NCBI GenBank assembly: GCA_024638165.1
Contig: JAHEKV010000003.1
Coordinates: 124,001-188,000, forward strand
Reading direction: 5' to 3'
DNA: 64,000 bases
DNA from: Flavobacteriaceae bacterium
Lineage (GTDB): Bacteria > Bacteroidota > Bacteroidia > Flavobacteriales > Flavobacteriaceae
The position numbers and the translations under genes are program-made. The notes beneath the pieces were generated by a model. That model had not been told where the DNA came from. It made no database searches and saw nothing but the letters and a program-made list of their open reading frames with translations. This document shows, piece by piece, positions 40,373 through 49,361 of this stretch. Position 1 is the stretch's first letter. Every line of letters begins with the position of its first letter.

Positions 40373-42460
40373 ATGTCTTCTTCGAAGTATCAATATATTA
40401 ATCGTGAAATTAGCTGGCTTCAGTTTAACGAGCGAGTCTTGCAGGAAAGTGCTGATCAACGAGTTCCTATTATTGATCGTATTCGTTTTCTAGGAATTTT
40501 TAGTAATAATCTAGATGAGTTTTTCAGGGTTAGATATGCCACGGTTAAGCGAGTGGTTGATAATGACCCGACGGGTAAGCAATTACTCGGTGGGACTAAA
40601 GCCACTGATTTATTAGCTCAGATTACTGCCTTGACGATTAAATCTCAGTCTCGTAGTATGAAAATTCTGAAAGATATTACGGAGGAATTAAAGGATCATG
40701 AGATTTACTTGATTAACGAATCAGAACTTCAAGAAGAACAGAAGTCATTTGTCGAAGACTACTTTTTGGCTAAGGTTAATCCTGAATTAATCACCATTGA
40801 TCTTCACAGTATCGACGGTTTTCCTATGCTGAAAGAAACCGCTGCATACTTAGCGGTTCGCTTAGCGAAATACAACATCGCCGGAGGTTCTAAGAATAAT
40901 AAGGAGGTATCGATTAGATACGCCCTAATTGAAATTCCAAATAGCTTAGATCGTTTCGTGGTACTACCTCAAAAAGAAGGTAAGAACTATGTAATGGTAT
41001 TGGATGATATTATCAGACATTGTCTTGATCGAATTTTTTTCATGTTTGATTACGATGAAATCGAGGCACATATGATAAAGATTACTCGAGATGCTGAACT
41101 TGATATTGACGATGATCTTGAAAAAAGTTTTTTAGAAAAGATATCTACCTCAGTAAGTAATCGAAAAATTAGCGATCCTGTTCGTTTTGTCTATGATAAA
41201 CGAATCAAATTGGATACCCTTACTTTTCTAAAGAAGAAAATTGATATAGAGAATACCGATAGTGTGATTCCTGGAGGTCGTTATCACAATCGACGTGATT
41301 ACATGAGTTTTCCCAACTTTGGAAGATCTGAATTGCAGTATGAGCGAATTGAACCTTTGCCCATCGCCGGTTTTGAGATGGAAGAAAGTCTTTTCGATCA
41401 GATTCGAAAGAGAGACTATCTCATGTATACCCCATTTCAGAATTACGGATATATTGTTCGATTCTTGAAAGAAGCAGCGCTAGATCCGAAGGTGAAAGAA
41501 ATCAAGATTACCATTTACCGACTAGCTAAAAACTCTCAGGTAGCGGCCGCTCTAATTAATGCAGCTAAAAATGGCAAAAAAGTAACTGTTCAGATTGAAC
41601 TTCAGGCACGTTTTGATGAACAATCGAATATTGATTATGCGAATAAATTTAAGGAAGCTGGGATTAATCTAATCTTTGGTATACGTGGCCTTAAGGTACA
41701 CTCTAAGATTTGTGTAATCACTCGAGAAACTAAACCGAGATCGTTAGAATATTTCGGATTTATTAGTACCGGTAATTTCAACGAATCAACGGCAAAAATC
41801 TATACTGATTACACTTTATTCACCTCGTATAAAGGAATACTTACTGAAGTCGAAAAGGTATTTGAATTTTTAACTACGACCTATAGAGTTAGAAAATACA
41901 AGCATCTAATTGTTTCTCCTCATTACACAGAAAGCACCTTTACACGTTTAATTCAACAAGAGATTCTAAATGCTAAAGCAGGGAAGCCTGCCTCAATAAG
42001 AATTAAGATGAATAGTTTTACTTCGTACAAGATGATTGATCGCCTTTATCAAGCGAGTCAAGCGGGGGTAAAAATAAAAATGGTTATCCGCGGAATTAAT
42101 TGTTTAGTACCTGGAGTTATGGGGCAAAGTGAGAATATTGAAGCCATTAGTGTGGTCGATAAGTTTTTGGAGCATCCGCGTGTTTTTATTTTCGAAAATG
42201 GAGGTGATTCAAAAGTATACATCTCCTCTGCGGATTGGATGACCCGAAACATTCAGAATAGGGTAGAGGTGGGAGTACCGATTTACCAGGAAGACCTCAA
42301 GCAAGAAGTTATTGATGGTTTTGAGATGAGCTGGAATGACAATGTTAAGGGTAGACGTTTTACGGCTAAACAAGACAATGCTTATCGAAAGAACAAAAAG
42401 CTTGCTATTCGATCTCAGTTTGATATGTACGACTACTACCGAAAGAAGTTAGATCATTAA
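40373..42460 (+). CDS. ppk1: Polyphosphate kinase 1
   Basis: Membrane-associated enzyme building polyphosphate from ATP. The 695-residue protein begins N-R-E-I-S-W-L-Q-F-N-E-R-V-L, carries R-V-R-Y-A (N-terminal domains), then the catalytic phospholipase D-like pair: the phosphorylated His in K-V-H-S-K-I-C-V-I and G-N-F-N-E-S-T-A-K-I-Y-T-D-Y; a second PLD-like domain follows. No exopolyphosphatase gene is adjacent. The stop interlocks with miaE (TTAA, 42457-42460). Confidence 0.96.
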   Translation: MSSSKYQYINREISWLQFNERVLQESADQRVPIIDRIRFLGIFSNNLDEFFRVRYATVKRVVDNDPTGKQLLGGTKATDLLAQITALTIKSQSRSMKILKDITEELKDHEIYLINESELQEEQKSFVEDYFLAKVNPELITIDLHSIDGFPMLKETAAYLAVRLAKYNIAGGSKNNKEVSIRYALIEIPNSLDRFVVLPQKEGKNYVMVLDDIIRHCLDRIFFMFDYDEIEAHMIKITRDAELDIDDDLEKSFLEKISTSVSNRKISDPVRFVYDKRIKLDTLTFLKKKIDIENTDSVIPGGRYHNRRDYMSFPNFGRSELQYERIEPLPIAGFEMEESLFDQIRKRDYLMYTPFQNYGYIVRFLKEAALDPKVKEIKITIYRLAKNSQVAAALINAAKNGKKVTVQIELQARFDEQSNIDYANKFKEAGINLIFGIRGLKVHSKICVITRETKPRSLEYFGFISTGNFNESTAKIYTDYTLFTSYKGILTEVEKVFEFLTTTYRVRKYKHLIVSPHYTESTFTRLIQQEILNAKAGKPASIRIKMNSFTSYKMIDRLYQASQAGVKIKMVIRGINCLVPGVMGQSENIEAISVVDKFLEHPRVFIFENGGDSKVYISSADWMTRNIQNRVEVGVPIYQEDLKQEVIDGFEMSWNDNVKGRRFTAKQDNAYRKNKKLAIRSQFDMYDYYRKKLDH

Positions 42461-43038
42461 CCGTGCATGGTTTCTTTCTTACCGAGATTGGCCATGATCT
42501 CAGCCTCGAAGGCTAATAAGTCTTGCCATTTTTGATCTACCTCCTCGCGGTCACCATATTTTCTTGCGAAACCGAGAAACATAGTATAGTGATTCGCTTC
42601 ACTTATCATTAAGTTGCGGTAGAAATCGGCTAATTCTTTGTCGGCTATATTTTCAGAAAGTAGCCTAAATCTTTCACAACTTCTTGCTTCAATAAGGGCT
42701 GCATACAATAACTTGTGAACGAGGTGGGTTGTCTTGCTTCCTCCTTTTGGAAAGAATTTCATTAACTCGATAACATATTCATCTTTACGTTCTCTTCCGA
42801 GTTTCCATCCTCTCTCCACGATTTTTTCATGCACCATGTTGAAATGCCCCATCTCTTCTCGCACCAGTGCAGTCATTTCTTTGACTAGTTCTGAACGGTC
42901 TGGAAAACCTATAATAATTGAAATCGCAGTACTTGCAGCCTTTTGTTCGCAATAGGCATGATCGGTAAGAATCTCTTCAATGTTCTTTTCAACGATATTC
43001 ACCCACCTTGGGTCAGTCGGTAATTTTAATCCAAGCAT
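42457..43038 (-). CDS. miaE: tRNA-(ms2io6A37) hydroxylase
   Basis: A 193-residue non-haem diiron monooxygenase of the MiaE family, hydroxylating the isopentenyl group of the modified A37 in tRNA. Ferritin-like ligands are visible in D-H-A-Y-C-E-Q-K-A-A, R-E-E-M-G-H-F, I-E-A-R-S-C-E-R-F and S-E-A-N-H-Y. It starts two bases after the dnaX stop and is co-transcribed with it. Confidence 0.93.
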   Translation of the reverse strand: MLGLKLPTDPRWVNIVEKNIEEILTDHAYCEQKAASTAISIIIGFPDRSELVKEMTALVREEMGHFNMVHEKIVERGWKLGRERKDEYVIELMKFFPKGGSKTTHLVHKLLYAALIEARSCERFRLLSENIADKELADFYRNLMISEANHYTMFLGFARKYGDREEVDQKWQDLLAFEAEIMANLGKKETMHG

Positions 43039-43040
43039 AA

Positions 43041-44777
43041 TTATAGGTCTAAGGAGAATTTTTGTTTTAATTCTGCTACGGTAGGGTATTTAGAGATCAA
43101 GTGCTCTAGTTTTTCCTCTGGGGTATAAATGAAGTTTTCTGAGTTCTTTGTTTCTAACACCTCTACTTGTAACTGTATACGGTCATTCTTTGTACGTTTT
43201 CTTAAGAAGATAAGGAGTGCCTCCTTTTCTTGTTCGATTTCTCTGCGAATCGTATCGTTCGGAACCGTACTTCGTAGGGTCTCAGAATCAATTAAATCAA
43301 TGGTAGCGATTTGAAGATTAGAGGCCAGTATTTTTTTACCTTTTTGTTCAAGACTGACAATATATTGGTCGTAGTAAACTTGAATGTCTTCTAATGTGAA
43401 TGGCTCAAGAGACTCGGGGCCAGATACTTTATTGGCTTCTTCTTGCTTTTGCTTAATCTCTTTCTTTTTCTGTATTGCAGCCAGAGATAATCCGGAAACA
43501 GAATTACCTAAAGAAGGTTTTTCAATTCGGATAGCTACATCGGGAGTTGTATCTGGAATTGGGGAGATTTCTTCTTTGGTGCTCGATTGATCTAACTCTT
43601 CTTTAACCACTTTATTTTCAATAGCATCAACAGACGATTGATTTTTTGTCGGTGAAGTCGTAGAGGTGGTTTCATTCACCTCATTAACGGGAATTAGACT
43701 AGGCTTTTTTTTTTCAGCCGAATTTGAAAATCTAGCAATTTGAAGTAGACTGAGTTCGATCAGTAGTCTCTTGTTATTAGCTGCTCGATACGCTGCATCA
43801 GCTTTGGTAGTAATCTCGATGCCTTCAATTAAAAATTCGATAGAACAACTAGATGCCTGCTCTTTGTAGATTGGGACTAGTTCTTCTGAACTATCTAAAA
43901 GTGCGATAGTCTCTTCTTTCTGTGACACTAGTAAATTTCTAAAGTGAGCTCCTAAGCCTGAGATGATTAATTGTGCATCAAAACCGGCATTAATGAGTTC
44001 ATTCAGCTGTAATAGTATTGATCGCGTGTCTTTTTCTAAAAGACTATGAGTGAGTTCGAAAAAACTATTGAAGTCTAGAAGGTTTAGATGCTTACTGACA
44101 TCTTCTGCTGTTAATTTATTCCCTCCAAAACTAATGAGCCGATCAAATAGAGAAAGCGCATCACGAAGGCCTCCATCGGCTTTAACAGCAATCATATGAA
44201 GAGCGGTTTCTTCGACTTCAACCTTTTGATCCTCAGCGATCGTTCTTAAATGATTTGCCATGTCTTTCGTATCAATGCGTTTAAAGTCATAGCTCTGACA
44301 TCTAGATAAGATGGTCGGTAGAATTTTGTGTTTCTCTGTGGTCGCTAGAATAAAAATAGCGTGTTTAGGAGGTTCTTCTAACGTTTTTAAAAAGGCATTG
44401 AAGGCGGCCGTACTGAGCATGTGAACCTCATCGACGATATACACTTTGTGCGTGCCAATTCTTGGTGGAATTCGAACTTGATCGATAAGAGCTCGAATAT
44501 CGTCAACCGAGTTGTTCGATGCCGCGTCTAGTTCAAAAATGTTGAAGCTAAAATCATTCTCGGCGCTGTTTCCGAGACTTTGCTCGTTGATTTTATGCGC
44601 TAAAATTCGAGCACAGGTCGTTTTACCAACACCCCTTGGCCCAGAAAATAAAAGGGCATTAGCTAGACGATTATTGGTAATCGCATTTTCTAAAGTTTTA
44701 GTAATCGATTCTTGACCAACCACTTCAGAAAATTCTTTCGGACGATATTTTAACGCTGATACAACGAAAGATTCCAT
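43041..44777 (-). CDS. dnaX: DNA polymerase III subunit gamma/tau
   Basis: Clamp-loader ATPase. From ATG 44777 the 578-residue protein has L-K-Y-R-P-K-E-F near 9, Walker A G-P-R-G-V-G-K-T-T, D-E-V-H-M-L-S, and the sensor S-R-C-Q-S-Y-D-F. The four-cysteine zinc module normally found between the P-loop helix and F-N-I-F-E-L-D-A-A is missing: residues 61-78 contain no Cys. The C-terminal third is a low-complexity linker and tau-like domain. A -7 box ends five bases before the ATG. Confidence 0.93.
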   Translation of the reverse strand: MESFVVSALKYRPKEFSEVVGQESITKTLENAITNNRLANALLFSGPRGVGKTTCARILAHKINEQSLGNSAENDFSFNIFELDAASNNSVDDIRALIDQVRIPPRIGTHKVYIVDEVHMLSTAAFNAFLKTLEEPPKHAIFILATTEKHKILPTILSRCQSYDFKRIDTKDMANHLRTIAEDQKVEVEETALHMIAVKADGGLRDALSLFDRLISFGGNKLTAEDVSKHLNLLDFNSFFELTHSLLEKDTRSILLQLNELINAGFDAQLIISGLGAHFRNLLVSQKEETIALLDSSEELVPIYKEQASSCSIEFLIEGIEITTKADAAYRAANNKRLLIELSLLQIARFSNSAEKKKPSLIPVNEVNETTSTTSPTKNQSSVDAIENKVVKEELDQSSTKEEISPIPDTTPDVAIRIEKPSLGNSVSGLSLAAIQKKKEIKQKQEEANKVSGPESLEPFTLEDIQVYYDQYIVSLEQKGKKILASNLQIATIDLIDSETLRSTVPNDTIRREIEQEKEALLIFLRKRTKNDRIQLQVEVLETKNSENFIYTPEEKLEHLISKYPTVAELKQKFSLDL

Positions 44778-44782
44778 AGATA

Positions 44783-44790
44783 CAAATATA
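44783..44790 (-). promoter_or_regulatory. -7 promoter element touching the dnaX start codon
   Basis: TATATTTG on the minus strand followed by TATCT and the dnaX ATG, again predicting a leader of a few bases or none. No TTTG at 19-base spacing. Confidence 0.5.
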
Positions 44791-44835
44791 AGTTTCGTTG
44801 AGCGATCATTTATGAACTTCAAAGGCTTCTAGTCC

Positions 44836-44864
44836 TTGAATTATTAACAATAGTGCTACTTTTA
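44836..44864 (+). promoter_or_regulatory. Probable promoter of rnpB
   Basis: TTG (44836-44838), 18 bases, TACTTTTA (44857-44864), one mismatch from TAnnTTTG. The predicted start falls at about 44870, where the P1 helix of RNase P RNA begins. Confidence 0.55.
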
Positions 44865-44871
44865 CGATCTA

Positions 44872-45161
44872 AAGCAGGCCACCTTGTCGCTTTATCCTTT
44901 GAGATAAAGAGGAAAGTCCGGACACCATAGTGCAGCGTAGCGGGTAACACCCGTCCATCGTGAGGTGAGGACAAGTGCAACAGAAAGCAAGTACAGTTCG
45001 GCTGTAGTGAAACCAGGTAAACTCTACGCGGTGAAACGCCATGTAAACCAATGCTTGAGAGCGGCACGTTCGATATTGGAGGGTAGGCGGTTCGAGAATC
45101 TGAGTAATTGGATGCCTAGATAAATGACAGGGCTAGACAGAATCCGGCTTACGGCCTGCTT
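44872..45161 (+). ncRNA. rnpB: RNase P RNA (bacterial type A)
   Basis: Catalytic RNA that removes tRNA 5' leaders. About 290 bases with the universal segments GAGGAAAGTCCGGAC near 44919, ACAGAAAG near 44981, GTGAAACCAGGTAAACTC near 45008, and AAATGACAGG...ACAGAATCCGGCTTA near 45122-45151. The ends AAGCAGGCC (44872-44880) and GGCCTGCTT (45153-45161) pair as P1; the T-run after it suggests that P1 also serves as terminator. Its 3' 29 bases overlap the antisense end of rsmD. Confidence 0.97.
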
Positions 45162-45702
45162 TTTTTTCAAACCAGCTAAAGGTGCTACTTCCGTATTTTT
45201 TCTTCATCTCAAAGCTCTGGTGGTTGTCAAAGGACAAGTTTGAAGCGTGCTCTAAAATCAAAATTCCTGATTCGTTGAGTAACGACGGTTGAGTAGTAAG
45301 TCGATCAATAAGTTCTACATACTTGTCTTCTCCAATATCATATGGGGGATCTCCGACTATTAGATCATAAGTAGGCTGTATGCTTCTTGCAATGAATTTA
45401 AACACATCAGAACAAATTGCTGTAATATTGAAACCTAACAATTCAGAGGTTTTACTAATAAATTGACAAGCCCCACGATGGGCATCTACCGCATCAACTC
45501 TTGTGGTACCTCTTGAACTGAATTCATAAGAGAGGTTACCGGTGCCACTAAACAAGTCTAAGACATTGATTTCAATAAAATTTACTCGATGTGATAGTGC
45601 GCTGAATAGTCCTTCCTTCGCTCGGTCTGTGGTCGGTCTTACTGGAAGGTTTTTTGGAGCAGATATTCTGCGACCCTTATGTGTGCCTGAAATAATTCTC
45701 AA
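45133..45702 (-). CDS. rsmD: 16S rRNA (guanine-966-N2)-methyltransferase
   Basis: A 189-residue Rossmann methyltransferase beginning M-R-I-I-S-G-T-H-K-G-R-R-I, with D-L-F-S-G-T-G-N-L-S-Y-E near 49 and the catalytic V-G-D-P-P-Y-D near 118. It methylates G966 of 16S rRNA. Its final nine or ten codons are antisense to the 3' strand of rnpB, including the stop codon at 45133-45135. It is the last gene of a leftward three-gene operon with DUF3822 and a membrane-anchored unknown. Confidence 0.93.
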   Translation of the reverse strand: MRIISGTHKGRRISAPKNLPVRPTTDRAKEGLFSALSHRVNFIEINVLDLFSGTGNLSYEFSSRGTTRVDAVDAHRGACQFISKTSELLGFNITAICSDVFKFIARSIQPTYDLIVGDPPYDIGEDKYVELIDRLTTQPSLLNESGILILEHASNLSFDNHQSFEMKKKYGSSTFSWFEKKAGRKPDSV

Positions 45703-45708
45703 AACCCT

Positions 45709-46419
45709 TTATATGAATGGAAAAATCTCAGTGATGTATTGCAAATCATCATTCCATTCAGCCACTTTTTTAACCGCTGCTCCTCCATAATTTGAATGAC
45801 AATCATAGAAAATTAGATCAAAACCTTCTTTAGTCTCAGGAGTTTGTGAATGGATGAGTAATAGATAATAATTTACTTCTTCGGCATCTACGATAGGGAA
45901 TTGGTGGTAACCATAAAGCTCTGAACCTTTATGGACTACGATTTCAAAATGCTTCTCGTGAAGAACACTTACCATGCGAACTTGAGACTTATCTGGTGTC
46001 GCCAGGGCACGCTTTATAAGTTCTGTGGCACTATGAGAAACGGTAAGGTTAATACCTTTCGCTTGGAGCTCAGCTTCTAATTCGTTATTGCTTTCGAAAA
46101 CATTGTAAATACCGACTGATCTAATTTCGTTATAAGCTGATTGATAAGGAGCCCTAAGTTGAAATTTGAGGTAGTTCGCGGCTTTATCTTTTTTGAAAAG
46201 TTCTTCAGCTACCAGCGTATTGGTGCTGGTATAAATTAGTTTTAAAGATTCGCTAACCTCTTGCTCATCAATGAACATTTTAAATCCTTCGTAGAGGGAT
46301 TGTTCACTAAATAACCCTTTAAAGGATAGATTTTGTTTAGTGCTAAAAAAACGATATCCATCCGTTGTGATGTGGATGGATATCGTTTCATCTGTTGACT
46401 TTGGATAGGTCAAAGCCAA
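45709..46419 (-). CDS. DUF3822-family protein
   Basis: A 236-residue cytoplasmic protein with the overall pattern of DUF3822: an N-terminal strand-rich domain (S-I-H-I-T-T-D-G-Y-R-F near 14) and a C-terminal actin/ASKHA-like half with Y-Y-L-L-L-I-H-S-Q near 180 and D-L-I-F-Y-D-C-H-S near 200. In Bacteroidota this gene regularly precedes rsmD, as here, six bases away. A role in ribosome biogenesis is suggested by position only. Confidence 0.8.
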   Translation of the reverse strand: MALTYPKSTDETISIHITTDGYRFFSTKQNLSFKGLFSEQSLYEGFKMFIDEQEVSESLKLIYTSTNTLVAEELFKKDKAANYLKFQLRAPYQSAYNEIRSVGIYNVFESNNELEAELQAKGINLTVSHSATELIKRALATPDKSQVRMVSVLHEKHFEIVVHKGSELYGYHQFPIVDAEEVNYYLLLIHSQTPETKEGFDLIFYDCHSNYGGAAVKKVAEWNDDLQYITEIFPFI

Positions 46420-46425
46420 GAGGTA

Positions 46426-47076
46426 TTAATTGTTTTTCTTCTTGTCGTAGATAGAAGGCCAGTTTCCAGAGGTGCTTACATCAGTTAATGACCCTACTAT
46501 GATCGTGTTTCCATTAACTTCCTCGATACTGTTGTGCGCGTTTTCACGAGCTAAAAGATCTTTTGGCTGATCGTAAAGAACAACGTCTTTCTTAACAGAT
46601 GCCTCAAATACAGGAGCGTCAAACCCTTGTTTGTTTACAACGTCTGCTTTCATTTCAAAACGCTCTCCGTTTTGCGCGAAAGGAACGCTAAATAAAGTTT
46701 TGTAGCTACTGTCTCCTTTGAATAGAGAATCCTTAACCGCAACAGTACCTAAGGTATCTACCACTACCGTGTCCACCTGCATATCGATACGATACACCCG
46801 ATTGTATCTCATGAAAGAAGAATCTTTCTGCTGAGTAATTGTGTACACACCTGTGTCAATGAAACTGATTAGGCTTTCAAAATCTTTAGCAAACTCGCCG
46901 TTAACGGTTTTGTAAGCTACTTGAGCATCGCGAATATCTTTAAGTTTTTCGATAACCGATGAAAAACGTTCTTCACGGTTTTTATTAAAAGTGATAGGTG
47001 CCATTACCGAAAGGTAAATTTGGTAGGCTAACACTACAGAAATGACATAAAGAACTGCTTTTATTCCGGTTTTCAT
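46426..47076 (-). CDS. Membrane-anchored protein of unknown function
   Basis: A 216-residue protein with one N-terminal membrane segment (about 5-25, I-K-A-V-L-Y-V-I-S-V-V-L-A-Y-Q-I-Y), then an amphipathic helix R-F-S-S-V-I-E-K-L-K-D-I-R-D-A-Q-V-A-Y near 38-56 followed by N-G-E-F-A. That arrangement recalls pseudopilin-type subunits, but the prepilin cleavage motif is absent. A soluble, mostly beta domain follows, with a basic end K-K-K-N-N. It heads the operon with DUF3822 and rsmD. No family name recognised. Confidence 0.7.
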   Translation of the reverse strand: MKTGIKAVLYVISVVLAYQIYLSVMAPITFNKNREERFSSVIEKLKDIRDAQVAYKTVNGEFAKDFESLISFIDTGVYTITQQKDSSFMRYNRVYRIDMQVDTVVVDTLGTVAVKDSLFKGDSSYKTLFSVPFAQNGERFEMKADVVNKQGFDAPVFEASVKKDVVLYDQPKDLLARENAHNSIEEVNGNTIIVGSLTDVSTSGNWPSIYDKKKNN

Positions 47077-47104
47077 CGTTTAAATTTTTGGTTTCGAACG
47101 GAAA

Positions 47105-47112
47105 CAAATCTA
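47105..47112 (-). promoter_or_regulatory. -7 promoter element for the rsmD operon
   Basis: TAGATTTG on the minus strand, 28 bases before the first ATG of the operon. No -33 TTTG at standard spacing. Confidence 0.4.
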
Positions 47113-47174
47113 CAATTTTTTTTCAATCACTAAAGATTTTGGTGACAGAATGAAAAGGGTGATATCTTGCACTT

Positions 47175-48614
47175 ATGAACACCTCTGTGTCGGCTGATCG
47201 TTTTATTCAACTTTTTCGTTCCAAATTTCCTTTTACTGCCACGTATTCACAGGAAAAAGCATTTGAGCGTCTAGCTTCTTTTTTATCTGAAAATCAGTCG
47301 GATAGATTATTTATTCTTCGCGGATACGCAGGGACAGGTAAGACGACTCTTATCAATACTTTGAATAAGGTGTTACTTGAAACTGGGATGAAAACGGTGC
47401 AATTAGCACCAACGGGTAGAGCTGCTAAAGTGATTAGTCAATACACTTCGCGCCCTGCTTACACCATTCACAAAAAGATTTTTTTTCCAAAATCGGTTCG
47501 TGGAAAGGGAATTCAATTCACTTTAGCCCCGAATAAACACACTCAAACTCTTTTTATTGTAGATGAATCGTCGATGTTGTCAGATGACCTCGGAGAACGT
47601 GCTTCTTCTTCGAGTGATTCTTTGTTAGAGAGCTTATTGAAATATGTGTACAGCGGAAAGAATTGTTCTTTACTTCTGATCGGAGATACCGCTCAGTTGC
47701 CCCCTGTTCAATCTGAAGAGAGTATTGCGCTTATTGATGATTTTATGGGGATGCGCGCAATGAAGGAGGTGTTTTCTGCAACCCTTACCGACGTTGTTCG
47801 GCAAGAACGGGATAGTGGAGTTCTGCATAATGCCACTCATTTACGTTCCCAATTAGGACAAGCCTACTACGATGATTTAAAGTTAGAGGTAGATGACTTT
47901 GATGACGTCATTCGGCCACTCAGCGGAGGTGAAATGCTTGAAGCTCTCGAAGATGCTTATCGAGAGGTAGGAGTGAGTGGAACTACCATTATCGTTAGGT
48001 CAAATAAAAGGGCTAACCTGTATAATCAGAATATCCGATCGAGAGTTTTACTTCTAGAAGAGTCTCTTTCTCCTGGAGATCAGCTGATGGTGGTTAAAAA
48101 CAATTATTTCTGGATCGATAATTCTAGTGCAGCCTCCTTTATTGCGAATGGAGATTTAATCGAAGTTTTACGTATTCACCAATTTTATGAACGTTACGAT
48201 TTTCAATTTGCCAAAGTAGAAGTGCGGATGGTCGATTATCCTGAGATGGCCTCTTTTGATACCGTACTACTTTTAGATATCCTATCTAGTGACAGCCCTT
48301 CACTGACCTACGAAGATTCGAATACCCTTTATCAAAAGGTGTCTGAAGACTATGCGCATCTTAGCTCGCAATACAAGCGTTACATGGGGGTGAAAACCAA
48401 TCCAGAGTTTAACGCCCTTCAGGTAAAATTTTCGTACGCGATGACCTGTCACAAAGCCCAAGGTGGTCAGTGGTCTCGAGTTTTTGTAGAACAACCTTAT
48501 GCGCCTGATGGTTTTGATGAAGGACATTTTCGATGGTTGTACACGGCCTTCACAAGGGCCACTGAGAAACTATTTTTAATCGGTTTTGAAAATCGTTATT
48601 TTAATGAAGAATAA
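47175..48614 (+). CDS. RecD-like/Dda-like superfamily 1 DNA helicase
   Basis: A 479-residue ATPase with motif I R-G-Y-A-G-T-G-K-T-T near 49, motif Ia L-A-P-T-G-R-A-A-K near 81, motif II I-V-D-E-S-S-M-L near 127, motif III G-D-T-A-Q-L-P-P, and the C-terminal motif V/VI block M-T-C-H-K-A-Q-G-G-Q-W ... Y-T-A-F-T-R-A-T. This is the single-chain 5'-3' helicase type close to phage T4 Dda; no RecB/RecC partners are present. It begins a rightward cluster with kdsB and a HAD phosphatase. Confidence 0.88.
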   Translation: MNTSVSADRFIQLFRSKFPFTATYSQEKAFERLASFLSENQSDRLFILRGYAGTGKTTLINTLNKVLLETGMKTVQLAPTGRAAKVISQYTSRPAYTIHKKIFFPKSVRGKGIQFTLAPNKHTQTLFIVDESSMLSDDLGERASSSSDSLLESLLKYVYSGKNCSLLLIGDTAQLPPVQSEESIALIDDFMGMRAMKEVFSATLTDVVRQERDSGVLHNATHLRSQLGQAYYDDLKLEVDDFDDVIRPLSGGEMLEALEDAYREVGVSGTTIIVRSNKRANLYNQNIRSRVLLLEESLSPGDQLMVVKNNYFWIDNSSAASFIANGDLIEVLRIHQFYERYDFQFAKVEVRMVDYPEMASFDTVLLLDILSSDSPSLTYEDSNTLYQKVSEDYAHLSSQYKRYMGVKTNPEFNALQVKFSYAMTCHKAQGGQWSRVFVEQPYAPDGFDEGHFRWLYTAFTRATEKLFLIGFENRYFNEE

Positions 48615-48620
48615 TCCCCT

Positions 48621-49361
48621 ATGAAAGTAGTCGCAATGATACCAGCTCGCCTGGCTTCTTCTAGGCTTCCCGAAAAAATGATTTTAGACCTTTGTGGTTT
48701 ACCGGTCATTTTACGCACCTACGAGGCTGTTAAGGCAACAGGACTTTTTGACGAAGTGATTGTAGTAACCGATAGCAAGAAAATTGCTACACTTACTGAG
48801 GGACATGGTGCGCTAACGATCCTCAGTCAAAAAGATCATGAGACAGGAAGCGATCGAATCGCAGAGGCAGCTGAAAGTGTTCAAGCCGATGTCATTATCA
48901 ACGTTCAAGGAGATGAGCCTTTTATTGATAGTAATTCGTTAAGGGCGCTTATTGATTGCTTTAGAGAAGACCAGGAGCAGCGTATTGATTTAGCCTCCTT
49001 GATGGTAGCCATAACCGATAAGACATCTATTGACAATCCCAATGTGGTCAAAGTGGTTACTGATCTCTCTGGTAAGGCGCTATATTTTTCTCGTTCAGCG
49101 ATCCCATTTCATCGAGACCCTAGCCCTGAGGCGTGTTGTTATAAACACAAAGGGGTATACGCCTTTAGAAGATCAGCACTCTTAGCATTTCCCAAGTTAA
49201 TCATGGGGCCGCTGGAGCGAGCTGAGAAAATAGAAGCGATTCGTTACTTAGAGCACGGTAAACGATTACAGATGATCGAAACTTCTGTGGATGCCCCAGG
49301 TATCGATACTAGAGCTGATTTAGAAGACGCAATTGCCAATTTCAAGAAGTTGAATTCATGA
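48621..49361 (+). CDS. kdsB: 3-deoxy-manno-octulosonate cytidylyltransferase
   Basis: Activates Kdo as CMP-Kdo for lipopolysaccharide synthesis. The 246-residue protein has I-P-A-R-L-A-S-S-R-L-P-E-K near 6, N-V-Q-G-D-E-P-F-I near 94, and the typical Y-K-H-K-G-V-Y-A-F-R near 174. It starts 6 bases after the helicase stop and overlaps the next gene by 4 bases. Confidence 0.96.
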   Translation: MKVVAMIPARLASSRLPEKMILDLCGLPVILRTYEAVKATGLFDEVIVVTDSKKIATLTEGHGALTILSQKDHETGSDRIAEAAESVQADVIINVQGDEPFIDSNSLRALIDCFREDQEQRIDLASLMVAITDKTSIDNPNVVKVVTDLSGKALYFSRSAIPFHRDPSPEACCYKHKGVYAFRRSALLAFPKLIMGPLERAEKIEAIRYLEHGKRLQMIETSVDAPGIDTRADLEDAIANFKKLNS

